DNA of 30,603 bases from Dimargaris cristalligena (GCA_027576995.1 JANBQC010000336.1:1-30603), one strand, 5' to 3'; positions 1 to 11,633 are shown, counted from the first letter of the stretch. Notes: generated by a model not told the origin, from the sequence alone. A program made the numbers and translations.

Positions 1-1560
1 CTGTGGACCGCTCAGCCGATTGGTCACCCATATTAACGTAGAATCGTTGAATCGCGTCGCAGTGATTCTTGGTAATTCCTTATTTCTTTGAGGCATATTG
101 AGGTTTTCTTATTTTTTTGGAGGGGGGAATTTCCACCACCAGATATGAACGACTTTACCTTTAATTTTACTGGAAGAAAAACCAGCGATGTCAAAAGAAG
201 AATTCGATACAACAAGTGGTCTACAGCCCCAACTTTTACTATTAGTATATAAAACACGAATCAATGTAGTATTTCAAAGTGCAAAGATTGTGTTTACACC
301 TGCAATAACTAGAGGTGCTCGACTTTAGTCGAGATAGGTAAATGTGGAAATATTGTTGGAGTATGGGGGTCGTTATTTGAAGTAAATGGCCGCAAACGAG
401 GTTTGCACGTGAATATATAAACCTGTATACTAGTAGTATCCTTGACCATTAGATACATTAGGCGTTAGATGGTTAATGATAGGGCTCAATGGTAATAACG
501 TCAACAGCGTTGATAATGGTAGCGCTATGGGCAGTACGTACAAGGTGGCTACAATATCGAAATGACCTTATACCTTTGTTGTATGCAGCTTACGTGCGAC
601 GCGGTCAACAGTAGTGGTAATAAAGCTGCTCATTTGAGTAACCAAACGGACAGGACTTTATATTTACCCAACTCCCCATCATACAACCACATAGTGGTGG
701 CGAGCCAAAGGGCGAGGCGTCTTAACCCACACCCCAAGGGCCGTTTTCACCGACCGGTGCAGAGAACAATCATTTTCATCAACACATTCGCTTCCCCTAA
801 TTGTAAGGGAAGGTGGATCCGAGTGCCCTAGATTATTATTAGGTTTCCAATAACTGCATGCTTCACTAATGCAGTGGTTGTTCCTTATTTCGTCCCCCGG
901 CCCTTAAAATACGTACTAAATACCGAACCAACCTGCCTATGGGCAGGGCGATTGGCCTGATTACGGACGGCCACAAAAAACCATAATCTTTAGAATATTA
1001 ATTATTCACACCCCGCATCCATCAAAAGGAATAACGGTTGTGTGGTATGACTTACATTCAAAGGTTCTGCAAACCACGATTTCGCTATTTGAGCCCCAAC
1101 TTCCTAAGCCTAGGTATTCCCAGGTTTAAGGGGAGGGGAGAGGGTGATATAAGTAAAATATGATTCATGTTTATTATTTTAAAAGTAGTACAAGGGAGAG
1201 CCAAATTGAGGATATAAAAAACAAAGAGCAGGGTAAATATAAGACTGCGATCATTCAAGATCATACCATACAAATGCAAATGCCAATGCCAATGACAACA
1301 AAACCACCAATAGGTAAATGATTCAAAGTGGCCAGGTGCAGCAAACGATAGTATAAAACGAAACAGGTTGGGCTGCACTAATCCATCGGATAGTCTAGGA
1401 TATATAGTGGTCATTGAACAACGTAAGGGGGACAGATCGGCTGCTTGTGGGGAAAAACAATGGCCCAAATATGAAAGAGTGGGGTGCGTGTATTGCAATT
1501 AGAAGAGGCTCGGGTTCATCCCTGTTCATAAACTGATGATCGTGGTTGAACAACCCGTCA
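1..1560. other. No gene recognised; 3' flank of VPS27
   Basis: I see no coding region with recognisable similarity or convincing splice structure here. The longest open frames (562-831 on plus, 1085-1498 on minus) have no domain-like pattern, and the second overlaps the region just downstream of the VPS27 stop codon, so it probably lies in or beyond that gene's 3' untranslated region. Confidence 0.6.
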
Positions 1561-4086
1561 TTATAACTCAATCAACGGGGCCTCTTCTACAGGTGCCGGG
1601 GGTGGTGTTTGCTGCTGTTGCGGTTGGTGGAGTTGGGCTTCGGACGATGGGTGGTGTCCATTAGGTGAGGATACCCCACCATTGGGGGGATGCGTAGGTT
1701 GCATGGGGGGATAGCTGGTGAGAGGGGCTCCCGTGGCGGGTGGATAATAGTATGGTGTGGCCGACGGGGGATAGGTAGGTGCGGCCGACGGTTGTCCCTG
1801 GGAGGTAAGCGTGTTGGGAGTTGGCGCCATCCCACTACCGGGAATGACGTAGCCGCCTTCAGGGTACGGGTTCGCACCAGAAGTCGGAATTGGCATGGGA
1901 TATGCAGCGGGGCTGGTCGGATAACCAACAACTGGGGCTTGTCCGTTAACGGGATAAGCGTGTGGGGCAGGTGTCGATGGGGGAGGATAACCGGACACGG
2001 CTACTGGGCCTGGGCCCGATACAGGAGTTGGGGGGCCTCCACCGACCACGGATCCGGGGTGGGAGTACCCCCCCGCCCCGCCCGGAGCCACCATTGGGTA
2101 TGTTGGGTAACCTTGTGCGCCGGCACCTCCATCAAATGGAACTGCCCCCTGCGGTGGTGGTAATGGGTAGCCACCGTTATGCGCCGAGGGCGCGAATGGT
2201 GTACCCGGATACGTTTGATTAACGTAGGTTGGGTGGGGAGGCCCCGGTGCATAAGACGAGGGCATGGCCGTTGTCGTTCCTAGTTTCGGGTCACCACCTC
2301 CGGGAGTACTGTTATGCCGGGCCAATGAAATACGCTGGTCCAAAAGACCATCGTACTGTCGTACAGCCTGTCCAATCTTGGCGTGGAGGGACAACAGACG
2401 CTCGTGAGTGCCGACGACCTCGGCCAGGTTGCGGGCCAATTTGGGTTGTAGTTTGCCGATTTGCTCGTGCAGATAGGGCAGCTGGGGGTGCTCATGGAGA
2501 TTGGGCTGGGCACCCTTGGCTGCCGCATCATTTTGAACCCGTAGCAGCAAGGTGGCGAATAGCTCGATGTTTTCCTTCTCCAGGGTGCTCAGTTCGTATG
2601 ATTTCAGGGCCACTGGTCCCACGGACCCGACAGTCCCCTGGCCGGTTGAATCGCCCGGGAGGGCATTGCTGGAGAGGAACGAGGAATTGGCCGGAGACAT
2701 GGGCCCAGGTGCGGTGTTTGTCGGCCGACCAGTTCGCCGGGCCTCATCGAGTCTCATCTCTTGGATGGATGCAGCAATCGCAGCAGCGAGGTCGGGGTCT
2801 TCCTCTTCCACACTCGCTGCAGACGGCTCTTCGGTCGGTCGATGTACAGAGCCTACCACTTTAACATCCTCCACGGTATACCCCCTGGTCTGACCAGAGG
2901 GAGAGCGGGCGTGGGTAACCACCGAGGTAGTCCCCTGGGAAACTACAGGAGGGGCCTTTGGGGCCATCGCGACCGAATTATAGCTTCGCCGGTGCTGCTG
3001 GGCCTCCTTTAGCGAGAGCTGGATGGCCAGCTTTAAGTCTTCGTCATCCTCTTCGCCGGCACGGGCAGCCGGCGCGGATGATGCCTGAGCCGCCGAGGAA
3101 GATCGACTGCGACTGGAAGAATGGCGGTGCGGGTACTCGGGTTTAATAGAGTGGGACGTATGGGGGGTCGATTTGGAGGTAGCAGTGCCCGAGCCGTTGA
3201 GCTGGTTAGAGCCGGGGTACGTTTCGGAAGAGTATACAATCTTCTTGAGCTTGAGGTAACAACCGTGGCATACCCGCACGGGGTCACTCATGCCAAAATG
3301 CGGAAGGGCCGAATTGTTGGACGAGCACTGCTGGCAGAAGGTCTGACCACAGTTCCGGCAATGGTGTTTCCGGTTCGTCATGGTGAAACCCGTCCGGCAC
3401 CGCATGCATACATCGCTGTCGGTCCACTCGGGGGCCGTTGCCGTCTCGACAATAGCGGGTGCATTGGAGCGGCCCGGAGCGGGAAACGGGAGTCCCTCTG
3501 CCTTCAGTCGGTGGTAAACCTGGACCGGGTACGGGTATTCGGGCTTGCTCTGGAGGGCCAGGGCCCAATCCTGAATCAATTGGAGAAGTAGGCGTTGGAC
3601 CTCAAAGTGGAGCACCGTTTGCGGCGCATGGATAAGCGATACCAAGTCGTCCATGAATTCCCGGCCGGCTACTTCAGCCAGAAAGGGGGCGCCTCCGTTC
3701 TTGACCAACATGTCGGTAAGCTTCAGGGCCAGGATCTGCACATTGGGGTTTTTGTGAGCAATGCGCCGCCGTATCGACCTGGCGACGTCCCGGGCGGGCA
3801 TCTGCTTGCTCCGGACCTGGTCGCAGATTTCGAGGATGGTGCCATAGTCCTCCTGACCACGTGGAATGGTTTCGGCAGTGGCCCGGTCTAGGATAACCAA
3901 CGGACAGGGAGGGAATGTAGAGAGTATAGGAAAATGGTGAAACCAGGCGGGTACAGCAAGTCAGGGGTTAGTTTAGGTGATACTGGATGTACTTTTGGCT
4001 CGGCATACGTGGTGGTTACCCTTGGTTCGGGGCTACTTACCGATATAGTCATCGATCCAGTTGCCGTAGAGTAGACGGGTGACCAT
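1561..4086 (-). CDS. VPS27: Vps27, ESCRT-0 subunit (VHS-FYVE-UIM protein), two exons
   Basis: This is the endosomal ESCRT-0 protein that binds PI3P and ubiquitinated cargo and starts sorting into multivesicular bodies. Exon 1 is 4041-4086 and exon 2 is 1561-3887, joined over a 153-nt intron with GTAAGT donor and CCTAG acceptor. The join restores reading phase (15 codons plus one base) and gives 790 residues. In order: a VHS domain from the N-terminus to about residue 150 (KNPNVQ, VKNGG, REFMDDL are typical); a FYVE zinc finger at about 176-225 with the RKHHCRNCG PI3P-binding signature and eight zinc cysteines/histidine; a ubiquitin-interacting motif near 296-312 (DEDLKLAIQLSLKEA); a second near 378-396 (DPDLAAAIAASIQEM); a helical Hse1-binding-like core around 440-540; and a long Pro/Gly/Tyr-rich tail ending in PLIEL, which fits a clathrin box. 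The partner Hse1/STAM is not in the window. Identification is by domain order, which is diagnostic; exon 1 rests on phase and splice signals. Confidence 0.95.
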
Positions 4087-4977
4087 GGAAGCTAGTCCGG
4101 GGTATAATTGGGGGGGAGAGGCTGGGAAATAGAGTTCTAGAGAGCGAAAGGGGTGGAAAGGCTCCTTAACAGAAACAGAATGATGAACGCAAAGGTGCAG
4201 TGGGAAAGGGCAACTAATGAGTAACAAAGGGATGGGCGAGACAAGATGAATGGAGTAAGTTAAGAAACAAAATGGCAGTCTGAAAGGAGAGAGTTGCGGC
4301 TTAATTGAGTGAAGGAGGGACAGTAGAACTGTTCATTCCGCCCGCGCCAAGGAACTGGTGGAGTTTGGCGGGTGACGTGCATGGTAAGTAAGAACTTCCT
4401 CCCCTCCCCTGTGGATACTATTTCTGGGCCCTACTAGGCCCATTCCCTCCAAAAGAGAGACCGCCATTACAGTTCCTCACCCAGCCAAACAAATGCCTCT
4501 TTATTCCAAACTCTTGCGTGTGGGGACTTCATCGGCAATAGTTTAGAGTGCCGCCACAGCGACTACTCCATTAGTTAGCATGAACTAATTCGTAAATTGA
4601 AGTAGTTTGCCATTTACCCTTTCTGGAACCATTCTTGGCATGGATATAATTATATATTCCAATGCAAGCATCCGCCCCAAGTTAGATAGATACGAGGGAC
4701 TCCCTAACGCAAAAGTGCAAGATGATTTGTAAAGGATGTCGCTACCAAATAATTTGCCAAAAAGGACTTGGCCAGTGTCAGCAGATCGAACGTGGTGCCC
4801 CTATTCACCCTTCCCTTTCACCTGATTTGTGTGACCAAGGGCAAAGATGGTATCCTCTCCCTTCTACGGACTGTTCCTGTGGGGGTCTATTGGAAGTGCG
4901 TATATTACCCGACTATGCCCCCCCCTCGTTCAATTATTATGCCACCGTTAATATCATTATTGAGTAAAGCCAACTTC
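4087..4977. other. Upstream spacer of VPS27; no gene seen
   Basis: This is the promoter side of VPS27 followed by unassigned DNA up to the first MITE copy. Two overlapping open frames at 4722-4983 look cysteine-rich in one frame but show no conserved spacing and stop at the repeat, so I do not call a gene. Confidence 0.5.
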
Positions 4978-5121
4978 ATATAAGAGAAGTTCAATGAGGC
5001 TGTATAACTAAAAATCCGTTGGATAAGGCAATCGCTACTGGTTATAACTGAATATCCCGCCTATTCTCTTATGCACATACCATGTAAAACCTTATACAGT
5101 TGGGTCGAATTTCACCCATAT
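4978..5121. mobile_element. MITE-like inverted-repeat element, copy 1 (144 bp)
   Basis: First of five full copies of a non-coding 144-bp element. Its left end reads ATATAAGAGAAGTTC and its right end runs through TTATACAGTTGGGTCGAATT to CCATAT. Reverse-complementing the right end gives a sequence similar to the left end over about 30 bases, so the unit has terminal inverted repeats. This copy keeps more CpG sites than the others (for example GTCGAATT). No transposase is encoded. A target duplication cannot be fixed because both ends are ATAT-rich. Confidence 0.75.
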
Positions 5122-5352
5122 ACACAGCCCAATTTATATAAACATAGTTAAACACGAATGGTATTCCTTAAACCAGCCCAACGATCAAAAGCGCCGGGCC
5201 TAGTTACAGTGGCGAAGAAGTCCCTTCACTCTCACATAATAGGCCTCGCCATAAAGAGGGAAAACAGGGCCAATCTGCAACATGAGCAGCCCAGTGCATA
5301 TCCCTTTCCAAAGGGATAGATAACCGGTACGTGCATCTGAACCGACAAGTTA

Positions 5353-6345
5353 CTACAGATTGGCACTCTTACGGGTGATGGTGGCTGTAATCAGGCCGGA
5401 CGGGTCCGAGATGGGCATGTAAACATCCAAATTAGCGCCCGTATTGTTCAGGCCAAATGGCTTCAAATCAACCCCAAACACATGGTTATTGGGCAGGGCG
5501 TAGCTGATTTCCTGCACACCCGGGCAGTCCCGCAGAACGACATCGGCCATGCGGAACAGGGTAGCTTGCACGGAGGCACTGTTATCCTGGGCAAACAGCT
5601 TCAGGGTATGTTGGCGAACCACATCAAAAGTATGGCTAAAGTCCGTTACCCGAAGGGCCTCGGGGTCCGTCAAGCTCAGGCTCCACTGGCAGTCAATGTT
5701 GGTGCTGAGGATGCGGTCATCGGTCTCGGCCAACGTGGTGTATTGGTCCCGCAGGAAATTGCTAAACGACGAGCCAGTGGTCTTCAGGACTGAAACTCCA
5801 CGGAAGCCCGACGTGATACGGGCAGTCCAGGCGGCGGTCGCCGCAGCGGCAGCCAAAGTAGCGTCGGTGGTCTTCTTGGGGGCAGGAGAGTTTTTCAGGT
5901 TAGGAGGAGCAGCCGCCGCTACCTTGCGCTCCGCCACCAGCTGAGTGGTTCGACGCCATTCCCCACCACGGGTAAACGCATGGGGATGGGCCTCGTCGTC
6001 GACAACCAAGCGATTCCAGGGGTGCTGCTGAATGGAGACATGCACGCGGGTGACATGGCCATAGGTATGGAGGAAATGGTGACCAATGGTCAGGGCGAAG
6101 TTCTCAATGGGCAGGACGGAAGGCAAACGTTTGGCCAACACATAAATGGTATTCTTAACACTGTCGGTAGCTACAACGTTGCGGTTGTCGGCCTGGGCAT
6201 ACGAGGCCTCAAAGTCCCCCTCCAGAAGCACGGTAATGGTTAATTCGGCTAGGTCTTGGACACCCCCGGGGTGGCGGACGACCTTAACCAGACGCACACG
6301 GTCTTTGCCGTAGCTCTGGGTCTTAAGCTGAACGGAAGTGGCCAT
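5353..6345 (-). CDS. UOX: Urate oxidase (uricase)
   Basis: Uricase oxidises uric acid to 5-hydroxyisourate with O2, giving H2O2, in purine breakdown, usually in peroxisomes. The single-exon product has 330 residues. The family residues are visible: Lys14 (SYGKDRVR) and Thr60 (VVATDSVKNT) of the active-site pair, Phe184 and Arg201 around FLRDQYTTL and DRILST, Gln250 in DNSASVQAT, and Asn276 and His278 in LPNNH. All are inferred by alignment from memory to the Aspergillus enzyme. Two oddities: an Ala/Pro/Lys-rich insertion at about residues 138-165 makes it roughly 25-30 residues longer than usual, and the C-terminus is ANL where relatives end in SKL or AKL. The start is an ATG in the context GGCCATGG on the opposite strand. 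No intron is needed. Confidence 0.96.
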   Translation of the reverse strand: MATSVQLKTQSYGKDRVRLVKVVRHPGGVQDLAELTITVLLEGDFEASYAQADNRNVVATDSVKNTIYVLAKRLPSVLPIENFALTIGHHFLHTYGHVTRVHVSIQQHPWNRLVVDDEAHPHAFTRGGEWRRTTQLVAERKVAAAAPPNLKNSPAPKKTTDATLAAAAATAAWTARITSGFRGVSVLKTTGSSFSNFLRDQYTTLAETDDRILSTNIDCQWSLSLTDPEALRVTDFSHTFDVVRQHTLKLFAQDNSASVQATLFRMADVVLRDCPGVQEISYALPNNHVFGVDLKPFGLNNTGANLDVYMPISDPSGLITATITRKSANL

Positions 6346-8467
6346 GGTAATAGTAAGGGCAAACGGTGGTTTAGTAAGAGAAAAGGAGAAGCAGTCACAG
6401 CCAACGGACGAGTTAGGGGACAGTAATGCGTTGAAAAATAGATATATAGGGATTCAGTAGAAGAGAGTGGAAGAACGGGTTGGTTAATATAGAAGATAGG
6501 GCGTGGCGTTGGTTAGGCGAAGAAGGTCCAAACTATTCTTAATGTAATAAGTGCAAACAAGTCAGTAAAGCACCAGGGCCGCATTTCCAAACAGGTATCG
6601 CTTATATATATCTGGGCCTGAGGCCCTTGCCCAAGCCTGCATGTGGGGGTACACCAAAAGCGGTCGCTGACCCCTCTAGTGTAGCGGGATGGCCAAGCCC
6701 GGCCTCCCCTGACGAAAGGATTAGTGTACATCCTTATCCCCGTGCCACCTACCTACAGTACTACACCACTTGGCCTACGCAACGCTTATCGATGGAGGCA
6801 GCTGACCCTGTCGAGATTTGCACACATATATCCTTCTACTAACTACTAGCTGGCTTTCATCACTTTCCAGGGGCACATTGGCAGTGGTTGGTTGACCACT
6901 GGTCTGTCTTTTATCCGTGGGAGACAGACGGCGGTGCCGAACATGACCGGAATGATCCGGTGATGCTACTAGAACTGATGGAAGTCGGACCCAGCCAAGT
7001 AAATGGCACTATGCCGAATAATACGGAAACTGAACATCGCAAGGGATATTTAAACCCCTAGAAATGAGCTACCCGGCGGGATACTTAGGGGTGATGGAAT
7101 GCCAGAGGAAATCCTACCTATTGGGTGAGATACAACCGGGAATTTCCGAATTCAAATAAACGGCCATCTCGATGAGAGGAAGGCAACTAGGGACACACAT
7201 CTCGCCAATGCCCCTACTACGAAACGGTGGAGTATTTCGGGTATGCTGGAATACTACCTACTCCCGTTAAGGACTCTCCAAATAAAGCACCGGCGTGTGT
7301 TCATTTCCCTAAAATACCCAGCCCGCACTATTGGTATGCGGTGGTCTAAATATAACTCATGCTGAGAAAACTCCCTTCCTGAATTGTAGTGCATTACTTC
7401 CTCGTCAGCCAGACATGCAGTCAATTGTCTACAGCGATGGTAAACAACCCCGAATAGCTGGAACAAAAGGGCATACTTTGAAAGCGACCTACTCAAAATA
7501 CGAAATACCAATATGATAGTGGCCGGTATAAAAAAGCCATGTTACTGGTAATTGGTAAGTATTTCCTTATAAAGGGAGCAGAGGGAACATACAACCACCT
7601 AACAATCTATACATGCTTTATTAGTAAAAAAGCAACTCATTAAGACCATCGGAAGCGGTATGACCGGCCCATAGTCACCTCGTGGTAGACCTCGGTCGTT
7701 CACCAGCTTAAGCATAGGGGATGTTATAGATTTGATCACAACTCCTACTTTAATCTCGAACGCTTTAACTTGTTTTTTAGCGATCCTCTACAAGCATCTA
7801 TAGCTGTATTCGATTTTCCCCTTACTGTGGTCTCTAGGTGAGCAAATACGATACAATAAACCTAGGCAATATTATGATAGCCAATGTCTGATTGTCACCA
7901 GTAACGCCTTGGCTAAGCCATCTAGAATACGTACCAAGGTAAGAGGTATAAGTCATCTAAGTAGCAGGCGAATCGGAATAGTAAAGGAACCTAACTAATA
8001 TAACAACGTGCTATGTGACCCTGCTACATTTTGGTTGACTGAATCCCTCCCATCTTTTCAGCTAAGTTGAATAGAGGCCCACACAAGTCGTTGACAATTG
8101 AGATTCAACCCACTACCCAAGAATAATGCTATGCAGCACGTGACTTGACTGGCCCTAGCGCACACATTCCCCAGCTTATACAAAAGATACCTGGCAGCTC
8201 GCATTCACACACTCTTCAGTTTAGAGAGATCTCCGCATAGAACTCACGAGAGAGCCAGGCCTAGTCCAACTGTAACTAACATTCAATCAGTACTAGACCC
8301 ACTTACCGCTTACCCCAGTTACTCTCGATCCAGCCTCACCCAAGCTGATCGTCTTTTTAATCCCAATACATCTTTTCCGTTGGGCCATGAATCTTCTAAC
8401 CCGTCGTCAACTTTCATTTCAACTTTTTCCTGATCCCCCACCCTTCGCTTAATATATAGTATTCACC
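6346..8467. other. 2.1-kb spacer between divergent uricase and mL43 genes; no gene seen
   Basis: Uricase and mL43 are transcribed away from each other, so both promoters must lie here. I see no convincing coding frame; the open frames at 6513-6842 and 7254-7516 overlap each other on both strands and look random. A TATA-like run (TTAATATATAG) sits at about 8448-8459, very close to the mL43 start codon. Confidence 0.5.
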
Positions 8468-9222
8468 ATGACTCGCCGTCAGCTCAACCCCATGATCAAG
8501 GCCAAATGGCTCGCCAAACGATCTGTCACCCAGGCCTTGGAGGCCATCCACCGGAAGCCCGCGCCCTTCCGGAACGGGGTGGGTGCTTTTGTCTACCCGT
8601 GTCGGAAGCTAGTCCTCAACTACTGCGAACGGAGTGGAAGTAGCCGGGGTATGCTCGAATACCTCATGAGCGGTCGGTTGCAAAACTGGGCCAAGGAACA
8701 TCCCCAGGTCGAGGTTCACGTCCAGCCCGCTCCCTCCCGCCACCCCCAAATTAAGGGTTTCTTCAGTAAGTCAAACACTGTAGTGGTTATTACCCCCCGC
8801 CTGGTACATACCGGCAATGTTTGCTTAGGATTCCCTAATCGGTAATATCGGCGAGGGCTAATCTAATACTTCAACGATTACATACATGTATTGCCGAGCC
8901 CACACCACATGCCACTAGGTAGTAATACCGGCACGATTTTAACGTCTTTGACCATGCACTATTGTCGGTATCCTGCCTCCTTCACATCGCGTCCCCTCGT
9001 ATAGATAATGGTAACGAACGCTCTGTCTGCACCCGTAAATTGACGGCCGAGGAAGTTGAACAAAGCCTCCAGGATTTGACCAATACCTCGGGTCAGCCCG
9101 ATTTCCGGCACAAGAAGCCTGTGCTCTCCAATAACCCCAGTGTGCGGGGTATTTGGTCCCCTTTCCACACCCAGAATATGTACCGGGTGGCTTTGAAGCC
9201 CCGGGATCCCAAAGCGGAATAG
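8468..9222 (+). CDS. MRPL51: Mitochondrial large-subunit ribosomal protein mL43, two exons
   Basis: This is the mL43 protein (yeast Mrpl51) of the mitochondrial ribosome large subunit, carrying the thioredoxin-like L51/S25/CI-B8 fold. Exon 1 is 8468-8765 and exon 2 is 9005-9222. The intron of 239 nt has a GTAAGT donor and a CGTATAG acceptor; joining the split codon A/AT keeps the frame and gives 171 residues. The conserved part covers about residues 30-110: KLVLNYCERSGSSRGMLEYL, then EVHVQPAPSRHPQIKGFF and, after the splice, NGNERSVCTRKL. The tail DNPS-like segment (SNNPSVRGIWSPF) matches the DNPSIQGxW end of animal homologues. The first ATG has a short basic start (MTRRQLNPMIKAKW), which may help mitochondrial import. 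Confidence is high for the family and good for the splice. Confidence 0.93.
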
Positions 9223-9859
9223 GGGGTGGTGGCCTTTGCGGCTGGTTTCATTTAATTTGATGTATCCGGTTAGGACCTTTCTGGTATCCCTTATTCCTTC
9301 GCTAAACTAAAAATTACCCTGACCTGATGCACTTATAAGTTCGGATGATTCCTTGAAAACTCTTTCTAAAAGCACTAAATATTTTATATAAATCGACTCT
9401 TTCTTTTGATACTACAGCATGATAATCTCATTCATACGGTTTGGCTTGTTGTACGTTTTGATTGTAGCATCCTTTAAAAATACACGTAAGCTATACGCTA
9501 ATAGTCAGTACGATGATCCCCCCGAAAGTTTATTTGGAGCATTGCATAGTTCAAACTAAGACCATGGGTGTCCAGAGCCGCAATCTTAATGGCCACATTA
9601 AATGGTGTATTCAACCAAATGGAGCTGCTGGCTTGTTTGGCGTAGAGCCAACCAAATTGGATGAACGCATAACCCATTCCAAATAGCGAACCATAGCAAA
9701 TTACATTTCTCTCCTATAAAAAAATAGCGGTTTACATTCCCCCATGTATGCATTTCCATTTACTCTGTCGCACCTTAATTGTATCCCTTTCCCCCATTTC
9801 CGACCCCCTTCTTTAATTCATACCATCCGCCACCACACCCCTTCTGTCTTATCGCCAAC
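9223..9859. other. Spacer between mL43 and SPF30
   Basis: Apart from the uncertain 59-residue minus-strand frame, I see no gene. A pyrimidine-rich stretch of about 80 bases (9770-9858) immediately precedes the SPF30 ATG and is probably its leader. Confidence 0.5.
9498..9677 (-). CDS. Small open frame, 59 residues, unknown
   Basis: A short frame starting MGYAFIQFGWLYAK and ending GDHRTDY lies between mL43 and SPF30 on the opposite strand. The frame stays open about 13 codons upstream of this ATG. The first part is aromatic and hydrophobic and could form a membrane segment. I recognise no family, and no splice sites support it. It may be chance. Confidence 0.15.
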   Translation of the reverse strand: MGYAFIQFGWLYAKQASSSIWLNTPFNVAIKIAALDTHGLSLNYAMLQINFRGDHRTDY

Positions 9860-10676
9860 ATGAGCGCCCAAGAGCTCGAAAGTCATCGCTATCAACTCAA
9901 ACAAATCGAACTGCTACTTAAGCAAGATCCAACCAATGAGGAATGGCTTAAATTACACAAGGACTTGACAACCGTTATTCAACTTACCGAAGCCCTAGCC
10001 AAACCCCCGAAAGCCCCCGCTTCTTCGTCATTTGGTAAGTAGTTCCGTCATTCCTCAACCCTAAGCGAGGCGTACGAAAAAAAAACTATACCGTATTGAT
10101 CAAATCGCTGAACGAATGACTGTTTCTCCACACCCTCTCTCTGACACATACAACTAAACATGTACCTCACCTAGCAATACATAGGACTGGCTCCCCCACC
10201 AAAAGACAGTAAGCGCAGTATACTCACACTGACCACCTTCCTTTCGACGGGTACCCTCGTTTTACATATCCTCTTTTATATTTAATATTTTTTAGAACTG
10301 AGTAAACGTATAACATGGAAAGTGGGCGACCGTTGCCTTGCCAAGTGGCATGTAGACAATCAATACTACGAGGGTCTGGTACAAACGACAGAGCCCACAC
10401 TAACCGTTTTGTTCACTGGCTACGGCAATACCGAAATCGTTCAGCCGCGCGATCTCAAACCATTGGTCAAGAAACCCACTTCTCCTAGTACTTCAACGAC
10501 GATAGCAACCAGCGAGCCTACCCCGAGCTCCACCACGGCCATTAGTACTCCATCTGATTCAACCAAGCATGTCCCTTCAACCCATCCCACCCAGCCACCC
10601 TCCACTAACCAACCGGCTTCGTCAAGTGCCGAAGTGACACCGGCTCCAGCCGCACCTTCGACTGTAAAAAACCCCG

Positions 10677-10715
<39 letters not shown>

Positions 10716-10933
10716 AGTCCGCCAAACGGAAAGCCAAAGGACCCTCGGCCGGACAAATCCAGCGGGAGAAGCAGAATGCGTGGCAGGAATTCAACAAAAA
10801 ACTCAAGAAAGGTTCCGGCATTAATTCGAAATCGATTTTCGCGTCCCCCGATACAGTCAAGGGCAAAGTGGGGGTCATTGGAAGTGACAACGCCATGACC
10901 AACTACCGAAACCCCGGTAAGCGTCGCCCGTAA
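9860..10933 (+). CDS. SPF30: SPF30/SMNDC1, Tudor-domain spliceosome assembly factor
   Basis: SPF30 (SMNDC1) is an SMN-related factor that joins the spliceosome through a Tudor domain binding dimethyl-arginine on Sm proteins. Exon 1 is 9860-10034 (N-terminal helix, ELESHRYQLKQIELLLKQDP). The Tudor exon is 10296-10933. A 24-nt microexon at 10185-10208 has an ATACATAG acceptor and a GTAAGC donor; including it gives 278 residues, skipping it gives 270, and both stay in frame. The Tudor core is VGDRCLAKWHVDNQYYEGLV...VLFTGYGNTEIV. A Ser/Thr/Pro-rich linker with twelve threonines follows, then the conserved C-terminal block WQEFNKKLKK...KSIFASPDTVKGKVGV, which is typical of SMNDC1. The longer frame beginning at 9779 is 5' leader. 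Confidence is high for identity, moderate for microexon use. Confidence 0.93.
10185..10208 (+). other. Candidate 24-nt microexon of SPF30
   Basis: Between exon 1 and the Tudor exon, a 24-base segment is bounded by ATACATAG and GTAAGC. It would add eight residues (about GLAPPPKD) and does not change the frame, so it could be a constitutive or optional exon. Confidence 0.5.
10677..10711 (+). repeat. (ACT)n microsatellite coding poly-threonine in SPF30
   Basis: About eleven ACT units followed by ACC codons encode a run of twelve threonines in the SPF30 linker, before the basic KSAKRKAKG segment. Length variation here would stay in frame. Confidence 0.95.
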
Positions 10934-11633
10934 TGGGGAAAGACGTACGCTTCTTTCTGCATCCACCCGTACTCGCTATACTGTACTCATAACTACTGTG
11001 ACCACATTGCGTTGGCAATGTTGGCCTTGCTACCCCCGTTCTCTCTTTATATATATATACTCCTATTGGTTATTGTTACCCCGAGTTATCTATAAAACAA
11101 TAGCCCTACCGAACCACTTGACCAATCCAAAGGTAATTTATAGTCATTCATAATTTTTGATAATCAAATATTCTACTGATCCATGGGCAAAATAAAAATA
11201 ACATACAAATAGTGGATGCGACATGGCCAGCCGCTACCTTTACCCTTAAGCATGGATATCATATATATATATATATATATCAAAACACATGACCTAATAT
11301 AAGTGGGGCTAAAAATTCAGACCTAAAATATGCAATATAATAATTGTCCTGATTATTATTATTAAGAAAAAAAAACAATTTGCATGAGGGCGGGGGGATA
11401 AAAAGAGTATGGGTTTCATAAAATCGAAGAAGTGCATGACGTTTCTCCCCCGCTCCTGTCCTTATACGTTATCGCTGAATGGTGGTAGCTATAGTTGGAT
11501 GCAACTAAGAGACATGTTCCGATAGGATGGGGTAGTAGGGGGGCCCGAGGACCCGATCTAGTGGGCCGTATAAAAGAGGGGGGGGCACCTGGTTTGATTG
11601 CCACCCACTCCGTTTGGTCAGACGAACCCGACG
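10934..11633. other. Convergent 3' flank of SPF30 and the 11.6-12.6 kb gene
   Basis: This stretch lies between two genes pointing at each other. It holds an (AT)n run at 11261-11280 and A/T-rich tracts, which suit two 3' untranslated regions. I see no gene. Confidence 0.5.
11261..11280. repeat. (AT)10 microsatellite
   Basis: Perfect alternating A/T run in the 3' flank between SPF30 and the minus-strand gene. Confidence 0.9.

Noticed and set aside
562..831. 89-residue plus-strand ORF
   Set aside because: No domain, no splice support, length consistent with chance.
4722..4983. Cysteine-containing small ORF pair
   Set aside because: Two overlapping frames, no conserved cysteine spacing, no splice support, and the end runs into MITE copy 1.
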